Assembly: GCA_038030265.1 (NCBI GenBank)
Contig: CM075938.1
Coordinates: forward strand, 4,503,009-4,567,008
Direction: 5' to 3'
Source of the DNA: Corythucha ciliata
Taxonomy: Eukaryota > Arthropoda > Insecta > Hemiptera > Tingidae
DNA length: 64,000 bases
The position numbers were made by a program, and so were the translations under genes. The notes beneath the pieces were generated by a model. The model was not told the DNA's origin, ran no database searches, and saw only the letters and a list, made by a program, of their open reading frames with translations. Below, piece by piece: positions 30,835 through 43,829 of this stretch. How positions within the stretch are numbered: position 1 is the stretch's first letter; the number at the start of each line of letters is the position of its first letter.

Positions 30835-32330
30835 TTATGGATTTTTCCTTATTTTAGCCATGAATTAGCGTTATTTCTACATCCTATTAGCCCTTTTCTC
30901 AATTTTGGCCGCAAGTAACGTTTTTATCAATGTTAGCAGCAAATTAGCGGGGTTTTCACCTATAGCCACAATTATAGCTGCAAATTGGCGATTTTTTCCA
31001 TTTTTAGCAGCAAATAAGTATACTGTTATCGATTGGAGCTGAAAAATAGCGTTTTTCTCGATATTTATTGGATGTTAATTGGTGATTTTTTTATTATTAA
31101 TATCCACGAATGCCATAGACACAGTGGGCCAGAATTGTAATTTCTCAGGGGGGCGAGACTTGTTGCCATGAATTAACGTTTTTTCTACACATCAACAGCG
31201 AATCAGCGATTTTTTTCAATTTTAGCAGCGATTTTTCTCAATTTTGACCGTGAATTACCGTTTGTCCTAATTTTAGCCACTAACTAGCGCGTTTTCTCCA
31301 TTAGCTAGAATTAGCAGTTTTGCAAAGTTTTCACATTCAGATATGAATACAAACGCTTAAATTTTGGCCCTGAATTAGCGTTTTTCTCAATTTTAGACAC
31401 AAAGTAGAGATTTTCTTTACTTTTAACTACGAAGTTGCCTTTCAGAAACTATACGCATTGGCTTTTGCTCAATTTTAGCTGCGAATATACAGGGGCGTAG
31501 ACTGTCCGTAGCCTGGACAAGGCAAGAATGATGGACAGCTGCCCATACCCTTCTTCAAACTCGTCTTTGTTCGAAACCGATTGTTTTATCTCGGAAACCG
31601 TTTTGCCTATTCAAAATGACTGATTGGGATTAAAAGTGAACAATGTGTCCTACAAAAACGAGAAATACACATAAATTTTCTGCAGAAAAAATTGTCATTT
31701 TTGCAGAGTCGCGCTAATTCACGGCTGGAATGAGGACGAAACGATAATTAGCGGCTAGCGGCATTTATTTGCAGCGAAAAATGAGAGAAATCGCTAATTC
31801 ACAGCTAAAATCGAGCCAAAACGCTAACGCGCGCATGAAGAACAAACAATTGCAATTTCGTGGATGTTCTGACCCAAAATTTGCAATTTCGTGAATGGTC
31901 TGACCCAAAAGTCGCAGTTTCGCAGATTTGGAACTCCGATGTCGTGTGATTTCGTGGCAGAATTTGGGCTCTGTCGTGACTGGCTTGTCCGGGTTATAGA
32001 TTTTAGCAGATAATTAGCGATTTTTCCAAATTTATGTTGTAAATAAGCGTTTTTGTTTTTGTTTCCAAATTTAGCAGCGAATTGACGCCATTCATCAGTT
32101 GTGAATTTGCCATTTTCTTAACTTCAGCCCCAAGTTAATTTTTAGCCGTGATTTTTTTTCACATTTATAGCCTTGAATTAGCGCTTTTTCCATTTTAGCA
32201 GTGGGCTTGGCCCAAGAGCACCAGTTTGCACCGCGAATCAGCGATTTTTTCTCTATCTGGAAGTCTAAGATTTTTTTCTCTAGTCTGAAAGTTGCGAGTA
32301 TTTTTTCAATTTGAGGCTTCGAGGCTTTTC
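30835..32330. repeat. Family A arrays, alternating orientation
   Basis: Sub-blocks 30835-31480 (reverse unit), 31700-31830 (forward unit) and 31990-32330 (reverse unit) are separated by unique stretches. One stretch (31850-31940) carries a short tandem repeat around ATTTCGTGGATGNTCTGACCC. Confidence 0.6.
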
Positions 32331-32389
32331 AATTGCACTTACGTCGCCTGAGCATTCGATTCATCCACTCTAAACGCCTGACCCAGATC

Positions 32390-32560
32390 AACCCTGTAAC
32401 GTTCTATTCTCCAGGTCGGATTGACTGAAACCCGTCGAAAGGACCCAAATCGCTGTACAACCGAACACCATGACTCTTTTTGACGTACATTCATGAACGT
32501 AGGACCTGAAAATCCTCATTTTCCCATCTTTAAGCTTTTTTGTGGCCCTCTCTGATAGGG
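32390..32560. repeat. Conserved tail of a family A element
   Basis: GTAACGTTCTATTCTCCAGG begins a ~170-bp stretch that closely matches 46419-46570 and more loosely 9328-9440. In all three it follows a family A array in the same orientation. Confidence 0.6.
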
Positions 32561-33242
32561 AAGGGATGAATCGTACTTAGTTATCTCCATCATGAAATGG
32601 ACCTATGTTATATGCCTGCAAATGTTGATCTGAGTAAACGCAGCTGGTTATAAATCGATTTGCTACAGACGTCGACATAATTGGAGAGGAAATACCGGGA
32701 TTTCAACTAGAGTTGTGTGATCTGCACGTGCCTAAAGAAAAATGCGTGTATTTCACAAGTTTGGGCGCAGTTGCTAGTACATTCCGTTTTAGTTACCGAA
32801 GCAGAATAGGTATACTCTTCTGCCGTTTCCTGCAATTATATGTTTGTCAGCAAGGGTTCTCAATTTTGTGTAGTTGTGGTCAAAACGAAAGCTCGCAACC
32901 GATTGGATTTCCGGGACGATCTGCGACGCGCATTGACTAATAACTTTCGTCCGAGTGTTGCAGAATTTGTGAAAAAGTTGGCGAACCACTATCGAAGTAA
33001 CCAAAAATTCGTCTAGGGTCGCGAAGGCTTTTGCAGTGTCAAATTAGGGTCGTCATCAAAAAACTTTGTAAACCCCTGATTTATGGGATAAATGCGCAAA
33101 TTTCCATCAGCTAAGATTGAGAAACGCGGTGTTTCGCAGCTGAAATTAAGAAATGATCTGTCGCTAAAATTGGGGAAATAATTCGTTGCTAAAATTAGAA
33201 ATGGCGCTAATTCACGATAAAATTTGAGAAAAAGCGCTAATG
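32561..33242. other. Unassigned sequence with a short family A block
   Basis: No gene recognised from 32561 to 33080. 33085-33242 is a family A fragment that abuts the Jockey-like LINE. Confidence 0.35.
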
Positions 33243-35825
33243 TGTCCAGTCAGAAATATCATTAAGCGACCGTTGCAGATTTTCCACGGCTGAGGAGTAA
33301 TCACAATGTGGCGCCAAAATTGCCGTATCGTCGTGGGTTTACCGATTCAGTGGAATATCCGCCGTGTACAACGTGTAAAGCAGCGGACCGAGAACACTAC
33401 CCTGTGGTACTCCTGCTTCTATGGGACGCACGTCAGACTGCCCTTCCCCATACTGTACTTGGAACCTTCTGTTAGTAAAGATATGACTGCAATATAAGCA
33501 CGTGATGCATCGGAAGGTATTCGCTAATTTTATGAAGGAGCCCCGCGATCCACACATCAAGACTGCAGGACAAAACATCTTTTCCTCCAGAGCAGCTCGG
33601 GCAATATTCGTTACTCGGTGTACTTGCTCTACGGTCGCATGCTCAGCACAAAAGCCGAATTGGTGTTCTGGTATAATTTGAAGCTCGTTTATGATGTTTA
33701 TTAGCCTGCAGTAGAGAATTTTCTCGAAAAGCTTGGAAAGCGTCGGGAGCAGAGAGATTGGTCTGTACGACTTCGTTTCGTCAAGTGGTTTACCAGGCTT
33801 GGGTAACATAATTACTTTTGCTATCTTCCACTGATTCGGAAAGTATTTTGTACGTATAACTGCGTTGAATATGTACGTGAGCATAACAACAGCCTTCTTC
33901 GGTATTTCCTTTAAAATTTCCGCTGACAACATGTCATAGCCGGGAGCTTTGTGAGGCTTGAGTTTGTTTATAAAACTCCGTACCTCCGTGACGGTGAGCT
34001 CGGCTTGATCCTGTTTCCTTTATTGTACGTGATTGTTGGCAGAATGTCAGAGGTAAAGTTGTTGGGTTTGAACGTGTTTTCCAGGTGTGCAGCAAAAGCG
34101 TCGGCCTTTTATTGCTCGCTTCGGGCCCAAGTGTTTGTCTCGGTGAGAATTGGCGGTACATAACTAGGAGATTTTTTTGCGGCTTTCGTTATCTTCCAGA
34201 GGGAGTAATTAGTTTCCCTCGTGGCGTCTAGTGAAAGTAGTAGAGATGTGAACGTATCATTATTTATTTTCTTCAGTAAGTATTTAAGTTCTTTGCAGCG
34301 TTTGTTAAAAGTTGCCTTGTCTGCCGGGTCTCGTGTTGATTCCCACTTACGTCTGGCTTGTCTCCTTTCCCGGATGGCATTGCGAACTTCTTGCGGGTAG
34401 TACTGTCCTGTCTTCGCCTTAGCAGGCTTTGGGGTGGCATTCACTGCAGCTTCAGCAATGTTAGTTGTAAAGTATGTGATTGCATTATCAATATCGACTG
34501 GTCTCTTAAGTCGCGTATTTAATTCGATGCGAGCTGTAACTTCCTCCCGAAAGCTATCCCAGTTCCTAAGTTTGCTGGTTAAGTTTCTGGCGGCTAGCTT
34601 TGCGGATGATGCTATTACTACACGTAAGTATGATCGGTGAATGGTCCGATGATAGATCGCTGACGTTCTGGAGCTCAAAATAGCCTTCAGCAATGCCTTT
34701 ACAAATAAAGAAGTCAATACAGTCAGGGATCTTCGGAGGGTCAGTAGGCCAGTACGTAGGTTTCCCATTTGAGAGGCAAGTGGCCCCAGTCGCACTTATG
34801 GCGTTGTACAAAGCGGTACCCTTAGCCGTGATGAGTCGTGACCCCCACATGTGGTGTTTGGCATTGTAATCTCCACCCACGATCCATCTGTCCCCAAGGG
34901 TGCCAAAAAATGCCAGATAATCTGCAGTTACGATTCTATGCTTTGGAGGACTATAAATTGCCGCAATTTTAGTGACTGAGCCATTTTCATTGTAAATAGT
35001 AATACATGCTGCTTGAATTTGTCTGGTTGTGTAGCTGTTATTTTCATGATGTCTCAGGCTGCTCCTCCATGAGCTGCATCATCTGTATGATTGCAGGTGT
35101 AAATGCTGTAATCACGTATTTCAGCATTACTACGTGACGTAAGATGGGTTTCTGAGAGTAGTGCGATGTCGATGCTTTCCATTTGTAGAAATTGCGCGAG
35201 TTCATCTTTTCTTTTGAGCAATCCGTTGATATTCAACAACAAGATTCTTTTAGCTTGTTATGAAATGGCATTTGTGGGGTACATTGGATTAATTTCGTGA
35301 GTAACTTGGTTAATAGCTCAAGTATCACGGCGTTTTGGCTAATCATTTTTTCAATCATCTCTTCGAGCCGACTGTTTATGACTGTTGAAGGCTGAATTAT
35401 TACCTATTGAGGAGATGTGGAATCTTCTTGGTTTTTCTGTGCGATTTTTCTGGCTGCCACCTCAGAAAACTATGCTAGTTGTTGTTGCTAGTTTTAATCG
35501 CTTCGAGCGATTTAACTATTTTTCGTTTCTTGGTGACAGTTTGCCAGGAGGCTTCATCAATACGAACAAAATCCAGTATTGACTGTTGCTTGACCGAAGT
35601 GTTTTTCTCCGTCATGACTGGATGTAAGACACAAATGGGGTGGTTATGCGTTGACGCCGTGTATTTCATGGCGTCTTTTAAAAATACGGCACCATGCATT
35701 TTGGTGCAGCTAGCCACTGACCACCCAACTCCGACCTCCAGCCTTCCCGGCGTCTTTGACGCGCCGTGCTGTGGCATCCGCGGCACGGTTGGCGGCCCTG
35801 TTACGGAGAATTCTCTTAACAAATG
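33243..35825 (-). mobile_element. Jockey-like LINE fragment
   Basis: Minus strand. A candidate ORF1 tail is at 35822-35475. The endonuclease follows: 35242-35054 (LNINGLLKRKDEL, LLSETHLT) and 34880-34566 (GGDYNAKHHMWGS, SDHSPI). A linker runs 34795-34109. RT is at 33932-33339 (LPKPGKP, SYRPISLLPTLSKLFEKIL, EAGVPQGSVLGPLLYTLY), with a degenerate THDDTAILA active-site box at about 33330. It breaks off near 33243, just past the active site. The frame changes at least three times, so it is a pseudogene. Only the endonuclease and part of RT are recognisable. Confidence 0.85.
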
Positions 35826-36042
35826 GAGGAGGGGTATGGGCCGTGTAGTGGCGAGGGCACGGTCTTAAAAGAACTCGCTACCAACCCAAGGCGTTATGCG
35901 ATCCGTGCCGAAGGGTGCGTGACCCAGGGTGAGCTGTGTATTTAACGGAGCCTCAGGGATACCAGGCGACCTCCCTGAGTATTAAGCCTTCCCACGTCAT
36001 GCGGGGCTCTGCCGTGGGTGACTTTTATTTCCCTAGCTGCTC
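35826..36042 (+). other. Probable 5' UTR of the LOA/I-like LINE
   Basis: GC-richer than its surroundings, with no ORF, directly upstream of the first LINE ORF. The precise 5' end of the element is not clear; I place it around 35870. Confidence 0.4.
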
Positions 36043-37275
36043 GTGGGACCGTTTATGGATCGCGATCGTTTTACGTTGACAAACCCAGGGTTCATAACTC
36101 TGGAGCAGGTTGAGGACGAGCTTCTCAGTAGCCCTCAGCCTGCTCAGCCCGGCACCGCGGAGAAGACGGGGGAGACCACCTCAATGGAGGTGGTTGAGCC
36201 CGGAACCTCCGGTGGTGTCGCTGAGGGAGTAGTCTCCCTCTCGGGTTCGCCGGTATCCGGCGTACCCGAATTACAAGCGGGTCAGGGAACGGTATCCGAA
36301 CCCGTCGATCCCGCAACAGCGGCGCCTGGAGACCAGGAGATCGCTGATTTTGACAAATACGTCTCTGGCCTGAACAGGGATCAGAGGCGACGCTTTTTGT
36401 GGCTGGTTCGGAAGAAGGGGGAGGAACCGGAAGCCGCCAGGGCGAGTGCTCTGCAGAGCGTGGTGAAGAGGAAGAAGGGGAGAGCCTCTGCAGAGACGAC
36501 TCCGGAGGGAGCCGTGAAAAAGAAGCGAAGGACGACCGCACAGGGTCCTTCGTATACCGGAGCGCTCAAGGGAAGGAAGCTTGGTGTGGTTCATAGAGAC
36601 TACCCAGCAGTCCTCCTCTTGGACGACCAGCTTGAGGCCCTGGAAAGGAGCATTGAAGCTGCTATTGTTGCGCTGGAACCTAAAGCTGGGGAGGTAGTGC
36701 CCCAGTTTGATGGTCTGGTGCGAAGGAGGGGATAGCTATCCATCACCTGCGAGGACGACGGGACGGCTGTTTGGTTAAAGTCGCTCGTTGAAAGTATCGT
36801 ACCCTGGGAGGGGGCAAGGTTGAAGGTGGTTGAGGGGAGTGACCTGCCCAAGCCCAGGGTGGCGGTTGCATTTCTCCCGAAGTGCGCGGATCTGGGGAAT
36901 GAGCAAGTCCTTCAGTTCCTCGTGCGCCAAAATCGGGGGTTAAATGTGGGACAGGGGAAGGTACTGTCCAGGAGTGTGCCTCAGGGCACGCCGGCTTTGA
37001 TGATGACCCTGCTCATCGATGAAGAGTCGGCGAAGATCCTGGAAAGGAATAATGTAGTCCACATCAGGTTCGGCAAGGGGACCATCCGGCCTAAGGCTCG
37101 GAAGGGGGAAGGATCATCCTCCGGCCCCCGGCAGCAGCCGATGGAGGTGGATCAGGTAGCCGCTGCTGTGCGGGGTACCCACCCCCGCACCGCGGCAGGA
37201 AGAGCTATCTGTGGGAACAGCGGTTGGCGCCACGGCATCCGGGCAGTCAACGCAGGTAGCTCCCTCATATGCTAG
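36043..37275 (+). pseudogene. LINE ORF1 protein (Gag-like), one in-frame stop
   Basis: A 230-codon stretch ends at TAG (36733-36735) and resumes in the same frame to a second stop at 37273, about 410 codons in all. The N-terminal part is acidic, then Lys/Arg-rich (VVKRKKGRAS, VKKKRRT). The later part (AVWLKSLV...VVEGSDLPKPRVAVAFLP...VLQFLVRQNRGLNVGQGKVLS) resembles the DUF4780-type domain seen in ORF1 of LOA/R1-like insect LINEs. It would bind LINE RNA. The frame is otherwise clean, so the TAG is probably a point mutation. Confidence 0.7.
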
Positions 37276-37415
37276 GCCATCGACTAGCAAGGCGGTGGAG
37301 AGAGGTGATAGTGTCGGACCAGCGGGGGGTGAAAGAGTCCCGAAGGCGGCAGGTCGGGCACGGAAACCCCACCCTACTCCGAGTAAGGCGATGCTGAAGA
37401 AGCAAGTCGGCCGTA

Positions 37416-40400
37416 TTGAGCAGGGTGTTCACTGGGGGAAGCTATGACGTCGCCATGGTTCAGGAGCCATGGGCATGGGAGAGGCAGGTCAAGGGCCTCT
37501 CTGCGACAGCAGGTAAGCTGGTTTACTGTAGGGATGAGGAGCGGCCACGAACTGCGCTGTTTCTAAGTCCCGCAGTGAAATTTTTAACTATGCCAGAATT
37601 TCTGTGCAGAGATTATACAGCAGTCATCCTGGAAGCCAAGGACGAGGACCGGACCCGGAGGTGTGTGGTAGCTTCCGCGTACTTCCCGGGGGACGCTGAG
37701 GTGACGCCGCCGGAGGAGCTTCAGCGTTTGGTCCTGTACTGCAGCGCGAGGAACCTGCAGCTGATTGTGGGTTGTGATGCGAATGCTCACCATACCATCT
37801 GGGGAAGTACAGATGTCAATGCCAGGGGTGAGTCACTTTTTCAATTTTTGATGACGCATGACCTGGTGGTGGTAAATCAGGGCTCGATCCCTACTTTCGT
37901 GACAAGTGCGAGGAGTGAGGTCCTGGATGTTACTCTGGCTAGCCAGTTTTTGGCCAATAGTGTCAGAGATTGGAAAGTCATGTCAGAAACATCAATGTCT
38001 GACCATAGGCTGATTTCGTTTGAGGTCGAGTTTCCTAGGGTTAGAAGTACAGAGTATCGGAATCCCAAGAACGCGGATTGGGAGGTCTTTAAGGGGCATC
38101 TTGAACAGGAGTTGTCTTAGATGGACCTGGACATTCAGTGCCACGCCGATCTCGATAGGGCGGTGGAGGCGATAAATTCAGCGGTCCTCAGTGCGTATGA
38201 GGAAAGCTGTCCTGTTAAGGTGAAGAAGGGGAACAGGGAAGTCCCTTGGTGGAACAACGAGCTGGAGATGCTCAGAAGAGAAACGAGGAGGCTTTACAAT
38301 AGGGCCAGATCACGTGGGGAGTGGGATACTTATAGGCACTCCCTCACGGAGTATAACAAGGCCCTTAGGAAAGCAAAGCGGGCCACGTGGAGGACCTTCT
38401 GTGAGGGGATGGAGAATGTGTCCGTTATGGGCAGACTACAGAGGGTCCTGTCCAAAGAGAGCCCGGGCCAAATTGGTCTAATAAAAAAGGCAGATGGGGC
38501 GTATACAGAGAGCGCTAAAGAGACCCTGGAGGTCCTCCTGCGAAGTCATTTTCCTGATTCCAGGGATGCAGGGGCCTCAGATGTTCAGGGCGAAGTGGTG
38601 GCTGACTGCCAGCCAGCAAATAATGCAATATGGAGCGCATCGGGGAAATTGTTTACGCCCGCGAAAATTAAATGGGCTATCGGCTCATTTAAGCCCTATA
38701 AATCCCCTGGGCCGGACGGGATATTCCCGGTCATGTTACAGCGTGGCCTGGAGGTCCTGGAGCCGCGTCTCAGAAGGATATTTAGGGCAAGTTATGCATT
38801 ATCGTATATACCGAAGGCATGGAGGGAGGACAGGGTTGTGTTCATTCCTAAGTCGGGAGCAAACTCCTCGGCCCAGGCAAAGGCGTACCGACCCATAAGC
38901 CTCATGTCCTTCCTCCTTAAAACAATGGAAAAGGTAATTGGCCTGGATATAAAGGACGGTTGCCTTAAAATTAAACCAATCCAGAGGGGGCAGCATGCCT
39001 ACCAGGCGGGCAAGTCTACTGAGACCGCCCTAAACGAACTGGTGGGTAAGGTTGAGAAATCTCTGGAGGCGAAAGAAACTGCGCTGGGCTGCTTCCTGGA
39101 CATAGGTGGTGCTTTTGATAACACTCTGTGGAGGCTGCAGTAAGGAGCAGAGGTGTTGATCCATCTTCAGTGAAATGATCAAGGGGATGCTGGAATGCCG
39201 CGTCGTGACTTCGGAGCTGGGAGGGGAGACTGTTTCCGTGTTGCCCTCAAGGGGGTGTCCCCAGGGGGGTGTGCTCTCTCCTTTGCTCTGGTTGTTCGTG
39301 GTGGACGAGCTTCTCGCTATCCTAAAGGAGCAGGGTTATGAGGTAGTTGGTTACGCGGATGACCTTGCGATTCTAGTTAGGGGCAAATTTGATGATACCA
39401 TATCCAGGTGGATGCAGGGTGCCCTTAACATAGTGCAGCGATGGTGCAGCAGGCATGGTCTCAGGGTTAACCCTGAGAAGACCACCCTTGTTGCGTTTAC
39501 CAGGCGGAGGAAGCTGGCATTAAAGGTAGTTCGACTGAATGGAGAAGTGTTGAAGGTAGGAAAAGAAGTCAAGTACCTTGGAGTTACCCTGGATCAGGGG
39601 CTCAAATGGACCTCGCATATCAAGAGGGTGCTGAATAAGGCCACGTTCGCATTGTGGGCTGGTCGGAAAATGTTTGGCAAAATATGGGGTCTAAAGCCAA
39701 AAATGGTGTTGTGGCTGTATACAGCCGTTGTTAGGCCTATCGTCACCTATGGCTCACTCCTATGGTGGCAGAAGACGAAACAAGGGACAGTCCAGGCCTT
39801 GCTGAGTAAGTTGCAGCGCCAGGCCTGTCTTGGAGTAACGGGTGCTATGCATTCGTGCCCGACGGCAGCCATGGAGGTGTTACTGGACATGCCTCCCCTG
39901 CACTTTCATGTGCAGGCGACCGCATATATGGCGGCGGTGAGACTGCTGCGGGCGGAGTACGTGAAGCGGGGTGTCCAGGTTGGGCACTTGCGTGTTCTGG
40001 AGGAAGTTGCATGTAGTGAGGGGGCTGAAGTCGTTACGGATCTCATGCATGTGAGGATGGATTTTGAGAAACCCTTTAAGGTCGACATAGGCAACCGCGA
40101 CCTTTGGGATAAGGGTTTGCCGAGGTTTAAGCCCGGCACGCAAGTATGGTATACTGATGGATCTGTGAAGGATGGGGGTGCTGGCATTGGGGTGTTTGGC
40201 CCCAGGCTTCAGCATTGGGAGTCCCTTGGGACGACCGCCACCATCTTTCAGGTGGAGATCCATGCTATAGAAGCCTGTGCGCCAAGCTCTTTGTCACTCC
40301 AAAGGGACGATCGGAGAAGGGCCTGATCTCTCTGAGCCGAGGAGACCTTAGAATCTTGGTGGGACTGCTAACGGGACATTGTGCCCTTCGATATACGCTC

Positions 40401-40616
40401 AGACTAATGGAGAAGTCTGACACGGACATTTGCAGATTTTGCGACCTGGCCGTGGAAACAGCAGAGCACGTACTGTGTGAGTGCCAGGCTCTGGGGTGGT
40501 TACGCTTTCTACATCTTGGAAATGATGTGCTTCAACCGGAGGACATCTCCAGGATGGCTACGGGAAATATCCTCAACTTCGTTAAGGAGTGGTGGTGGAG
40601 GACGCTTGAAAGCTAG
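37416..40616 (+). pseudogene. LINE ORF2: endonuclease, reverse transcriptase, RNase H, zinc knuckle
   Basis: Apurinic-type endonuclease at 37416-38120 (VAMVQEPWAW, VGCDANAHHTIWGS, SDHRLISF); its N-terminus is missing. An in-frame TAG at 38118-38120 is followed by RT (38121-39143: YKSPGPDGIFP, AYRPISLMSFLLKTMEK, LDIGGAFDN). A frameshift occurs near 39125-39175, then GCPQGGVLSPLLW and the GYADDLAIL active site (39175 onward). RNase H starts at about 40147 (WYTDGSVKDGGAGIG, FQVEIHAIEAC) but is cut short by a deletion and frame change near 40290. The tail 40320-40616 holds a CxxC...HxxxxC knuckle (ICRFCDLAVETAEHVLCEC). This domain order is that of LOA/I-superfamily LINEs. Confidence 0.87.
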
Positions 40617-40709
40617 CGTCTTTCTTGGCAGGGCAACCTGAGGGGACACCACAATAGATCTTATAGGTCGAGTTTGGTAGGAGATAGTTTCTTCTGGGCT
40701 TCCCTCCCC

Positions 40710-40741
<32 letters not shown>

Positions 40742-40742
<1 letters not shown>

Positions 40743-40964
40743 ACACACCAGGAGTTTAAACAAAAAACAAAAAGAAAATCGGGGTCAGCGACCCCGAACA
40801 CAAATTAATTTAAAATGCAAACTAAGAAAAAGTAAGTGCAAGGTTCACGCAATCCGTGTCCATGTCCGAACGTGGAGTGGTTCGGTGTGTTGTGAATACT
40901 CTCATTGTTGACGTGATACCCAGTTACAATACTTTACCATTTTTTATTTTTCACAGCTCTCTTT
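40742..40964. other. Unassigned sequence after the LINE tail
   Basis: No gene. A short GGGGTCAGCGACCCC palindrome is at 40779-40793. Confidence 0.3.
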
Positions 40965-41360
40965 TGTTCGGCTCAATTTAAGCTGCAAATTGGAAATTTC
41001 TTCCATTTTCAACTGAGAATTAGCACTTTTTCCCAATTTGAACTGAAAATTAACGTTTTTCTTAATTTTAGCTGCGCTAATTGGTGATTTTTTCAATTTT
41101 AGCCGCGAATTAGTGATTTTTCTCCAATTTTAACCTGAAAGCGTCTTTTATTTGTCAATATTGTAGCGTGTTTTCTCAACTTTAACCGCGGGGTTTACCC
41201 AAGTACAACACTTTTGCGTTGGTTTCCACAATTTATTGTAGATTGGCCTCCATGTACCGCGAATCAGCGATTTTTTTCTTAATTTTAGTCTGGAAGTTTA
41301 CTTTGCAATACCCCACGAATCAGCGCTTTTTAGCAGCTATAGCCACGAATATTACCAATT
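40965..41360. repeat. Family A array
   Basis: Reverse-orientation units (TTTTAGCCGCGAATTAGTG), about 30 bp spacing. Confidence 0.6.
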
Positions 41361-42880
41361 TTTGTCTGATAGAGGGTCCGGGTCGAAACCCCCTCCCCCC
41401 CCCGTACTTTGGTACACTACTGCGTTGGGTCTCAAGTCCAAGGAAAAAGCTGGACGTACTCGGACCTTTTCGGGATGCTTCAGGTCCAGAAAATCTGCTA
41501 AACCTAACTTCAACGTGAAACGCTCATTTTTGGAGATTTTATGGGGCTCTTCGTAAGTGCTCCTTCGTTCGTATACTTGTAGCTCTCGGGGGGGAGGGGG
41601 GATCTATCCCCCATACCCCCCCCCGTACCTATGCCCCTGAACTTGCGTTGCTTAAAATTATGACATCATCAAAGTGATTTCAAGTTATTCCCTCATTCTT
41701 AGTTTGCTAAACATGTTTGGCTTCGATCTTGGCTTCTATGCCTATAGTAGCGATTTAACGAGTGAGAAGGACGTACAAGCGTATTTAAACAGCGCCCAGC
41801 TCCTTCAGTGCAGACAAAGAAAAAAAACACCTGTTGCCGCTTCATTTCACATTTTCGTATTCATAAATCCTATTATATCGTCGCTCATATCTGAAAACCT
41901 TTTTTTTTCTCGCTTTATAACTTAATTTAATCTTTTTTAATGAAATGATCAAAGTGTTTAGAGTGTGGGGTACGGGTAGGGTTACTACTATTATTCCCCA
42001 AATGTAGACCTTCCGAGCCGCTGACCGAAAAAAAAAAGAAGAAGTTAAAACTGCGTAATTTTCTAGACTCGTTTAGTTCAAAAAAAACTTCTCGCCTGCT
42101 GGATTTTCCAACCCTGAGCGCGAAAATATAAAAGTTAAAATCGAGAGTCACCATCTCTCACAATAAATGATCCACGCCCTTCCACTTCCATCATAATGCT
42201 TAAACTACGAGTAAACAAGAAACCGGGAAATCTGTGAAGAGGGAGAGCTTTTTTTTTTTTTGAGTGATGAATGTTAAAAGTTTAATCCAAAAAACTACAT
42301 GAAAATACGTTTTTCTTCTCCCCCTCCCCTCCTCTACACCAATGAGAGAGATAAAAGGGAGGAGCCGAGCTAGAGACTTCTTTTTTCTCATTACAGTCTG
42401 GTAATTAGATCACGGGGCAAAGTTTCTTCGCTGGGAATCCTTCATCAAAAACAAGCAAGAACACGGGTGACGACGTCTTTTTCTCGCTTCATTATAATAT
42501 AATCTACTGCTGCTTGACAGATTCCATGTTGAGTGAAAATTTTAAATTATTAAATTAAAAAGCCTAACATTTATATCTGTGTTTTCCGGAGTAAGAGGTG
42601 GATCTTCCCCCTTTCTTCATTTGATTGCTTTGGAGGATTCAGAAATTTGGGGACTTGGACAGGGCCGACTTTAGAGAACGAGAGGCCCCAAGGGGCAGCT
42701 GATTGAGAATGGCCCCTTTTTTTTTCACCCCCCCTCCCCCCCCAATCCCGTGGGAGAGAACTTTATTCACATGTGCAAGACAATTCCCTTCGTAGTCCGG
42801 GAGCCCAGCACCGTATGAGAAATCCGTATCATCTGATCGCACTTGAAACCATCATCACGACGTTACATGGTCACTAGCAA
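41361..42880. other. Unassigned sequence with C/G runs
   Basis: No recognisable gene. C or G runs at 41392-41403, 41588-41628 and 42728-42745 resemble the ends of small elements. A T run at 42250-42261 and purine-rich DNA at 42310-42360 add low complexity. ORFs (up to about 99 codons) show no family features. Confidence 0.35.
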
Positions 42881-42889
42881 ATGCGCCTG

Positions 42890-43790
42890 TATCGTCGCCA
42901 GAAATTTTTAGCGGGACAAGGCCCCTGTCCAAGCCCCAAACGCAAGTTTTGCAAACGGTATCATCTGATCGTGTCTGGCGTTTGTAAAGGCTTATCATAC
43001 GCCTAGAGAGGTTTCCTTAGTAACAAATGCCAGACGATTTCAGTGGTACATAGAGGGACGACAGCAGCGTTCGAAGTTTGCAAAATTTGTGCCCCGACAT
43101 TGGATCATCTGAACATGTGCCATTTTCTGAACGTGGGCCATTTCTTACTATTTGGATGCTCCCCTTTTCGGGATATCTCAATGCCAGACAATCAGAAGGG
43201 ACACTTAGTTGATGTGAAAGGATGAAATTGCAAAAAAAAAAAAAAAAATGGGGGGGACTTGGATGATTTGAACAAAAATTTTGTTGAAATAAATGTCATT
43301 TCTAGCTCAGTGAAGTACACGAATCTGCTTTCGCCAGACATTTTAAGTGGGACAATAGCCCACAAATGATAGTTTTAATTATTCCCCGCTGTATACATAT
43401 AAGGAATCTTTAAGGTCCGGTTAACAAACCATATGGCCCTGTTCACGCGCGTCTGTGAAGCCTTAGCAATCTATCAAAATGCTGCATTTTTCGACGGAAT
43501 TTCTGTTTCGTTGCATATACTCCACTGACGCATAACATAACTTGGCTGATCATCCGAATATTTCGTGTAACTATTAAATTATCGGTAAGATATCACTTTA
43601 AATGTGTCTTGCACAGTTCATGTACCGCTGATAATGTCTGGCAAAGTGACAAATATGTGATCCTATCTCATCTACTCAGTGTCCCATCCGATTTGTCTGG
43701 CATTGAGACATTCCAGTAGCGGAGCATCCAAATAGTAAAAAATGACCTTCGCCAGACACGTCCAGACGATCTGATGTCTTTATTTCTGTA
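42890..43790. repeat. Diverged fold-back element with internal repeats
   Basis: The segment 43147-43205 (TACTATTTGGATGCTCC...CTCAATGCCAGACAA) is an imperfect reverse complement of 43678-43745. A CGCCAGA-TTTTTAAG-GGGACAA motif recurs directly at about 42893 and 43333, and GTCTGGC/GCCAGAC words are scattered through. No ORF of note. It looks like a non-autonomous DNA element or fold-back repeat. Confidence 0.5.
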
Positions 43791-43829
43791 AACATCTAGC
43801 CAGCACTCATTTACGTGAGTACTCTAAAT

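Larger units (their letters stand above)
35870..40741 (+). mobile_element. LOA/I-like LINE with RNase H domain, near full length
   Basis: Plus-strand element with ORF1 (36043-37275), ORF2 pieces (37416-40616: endonuclease, RT, RNase H, C-terminal zinc knuckle) and a run of about 29 A at 40713-40741. It is GC-rich relative to the window. The ORFs carry two in-frame TAG stops and at least two frameshifts, and part of RNase H is deleted, so it is inactive. Confidence 0.88.

Noticed and set aside
36125..36594. Long minus-strand ORFs over LINE ORF1
   Set aside because: Antisense frames kept open by the GC-rich composition of the LINE; the plus-strand product fits its family.
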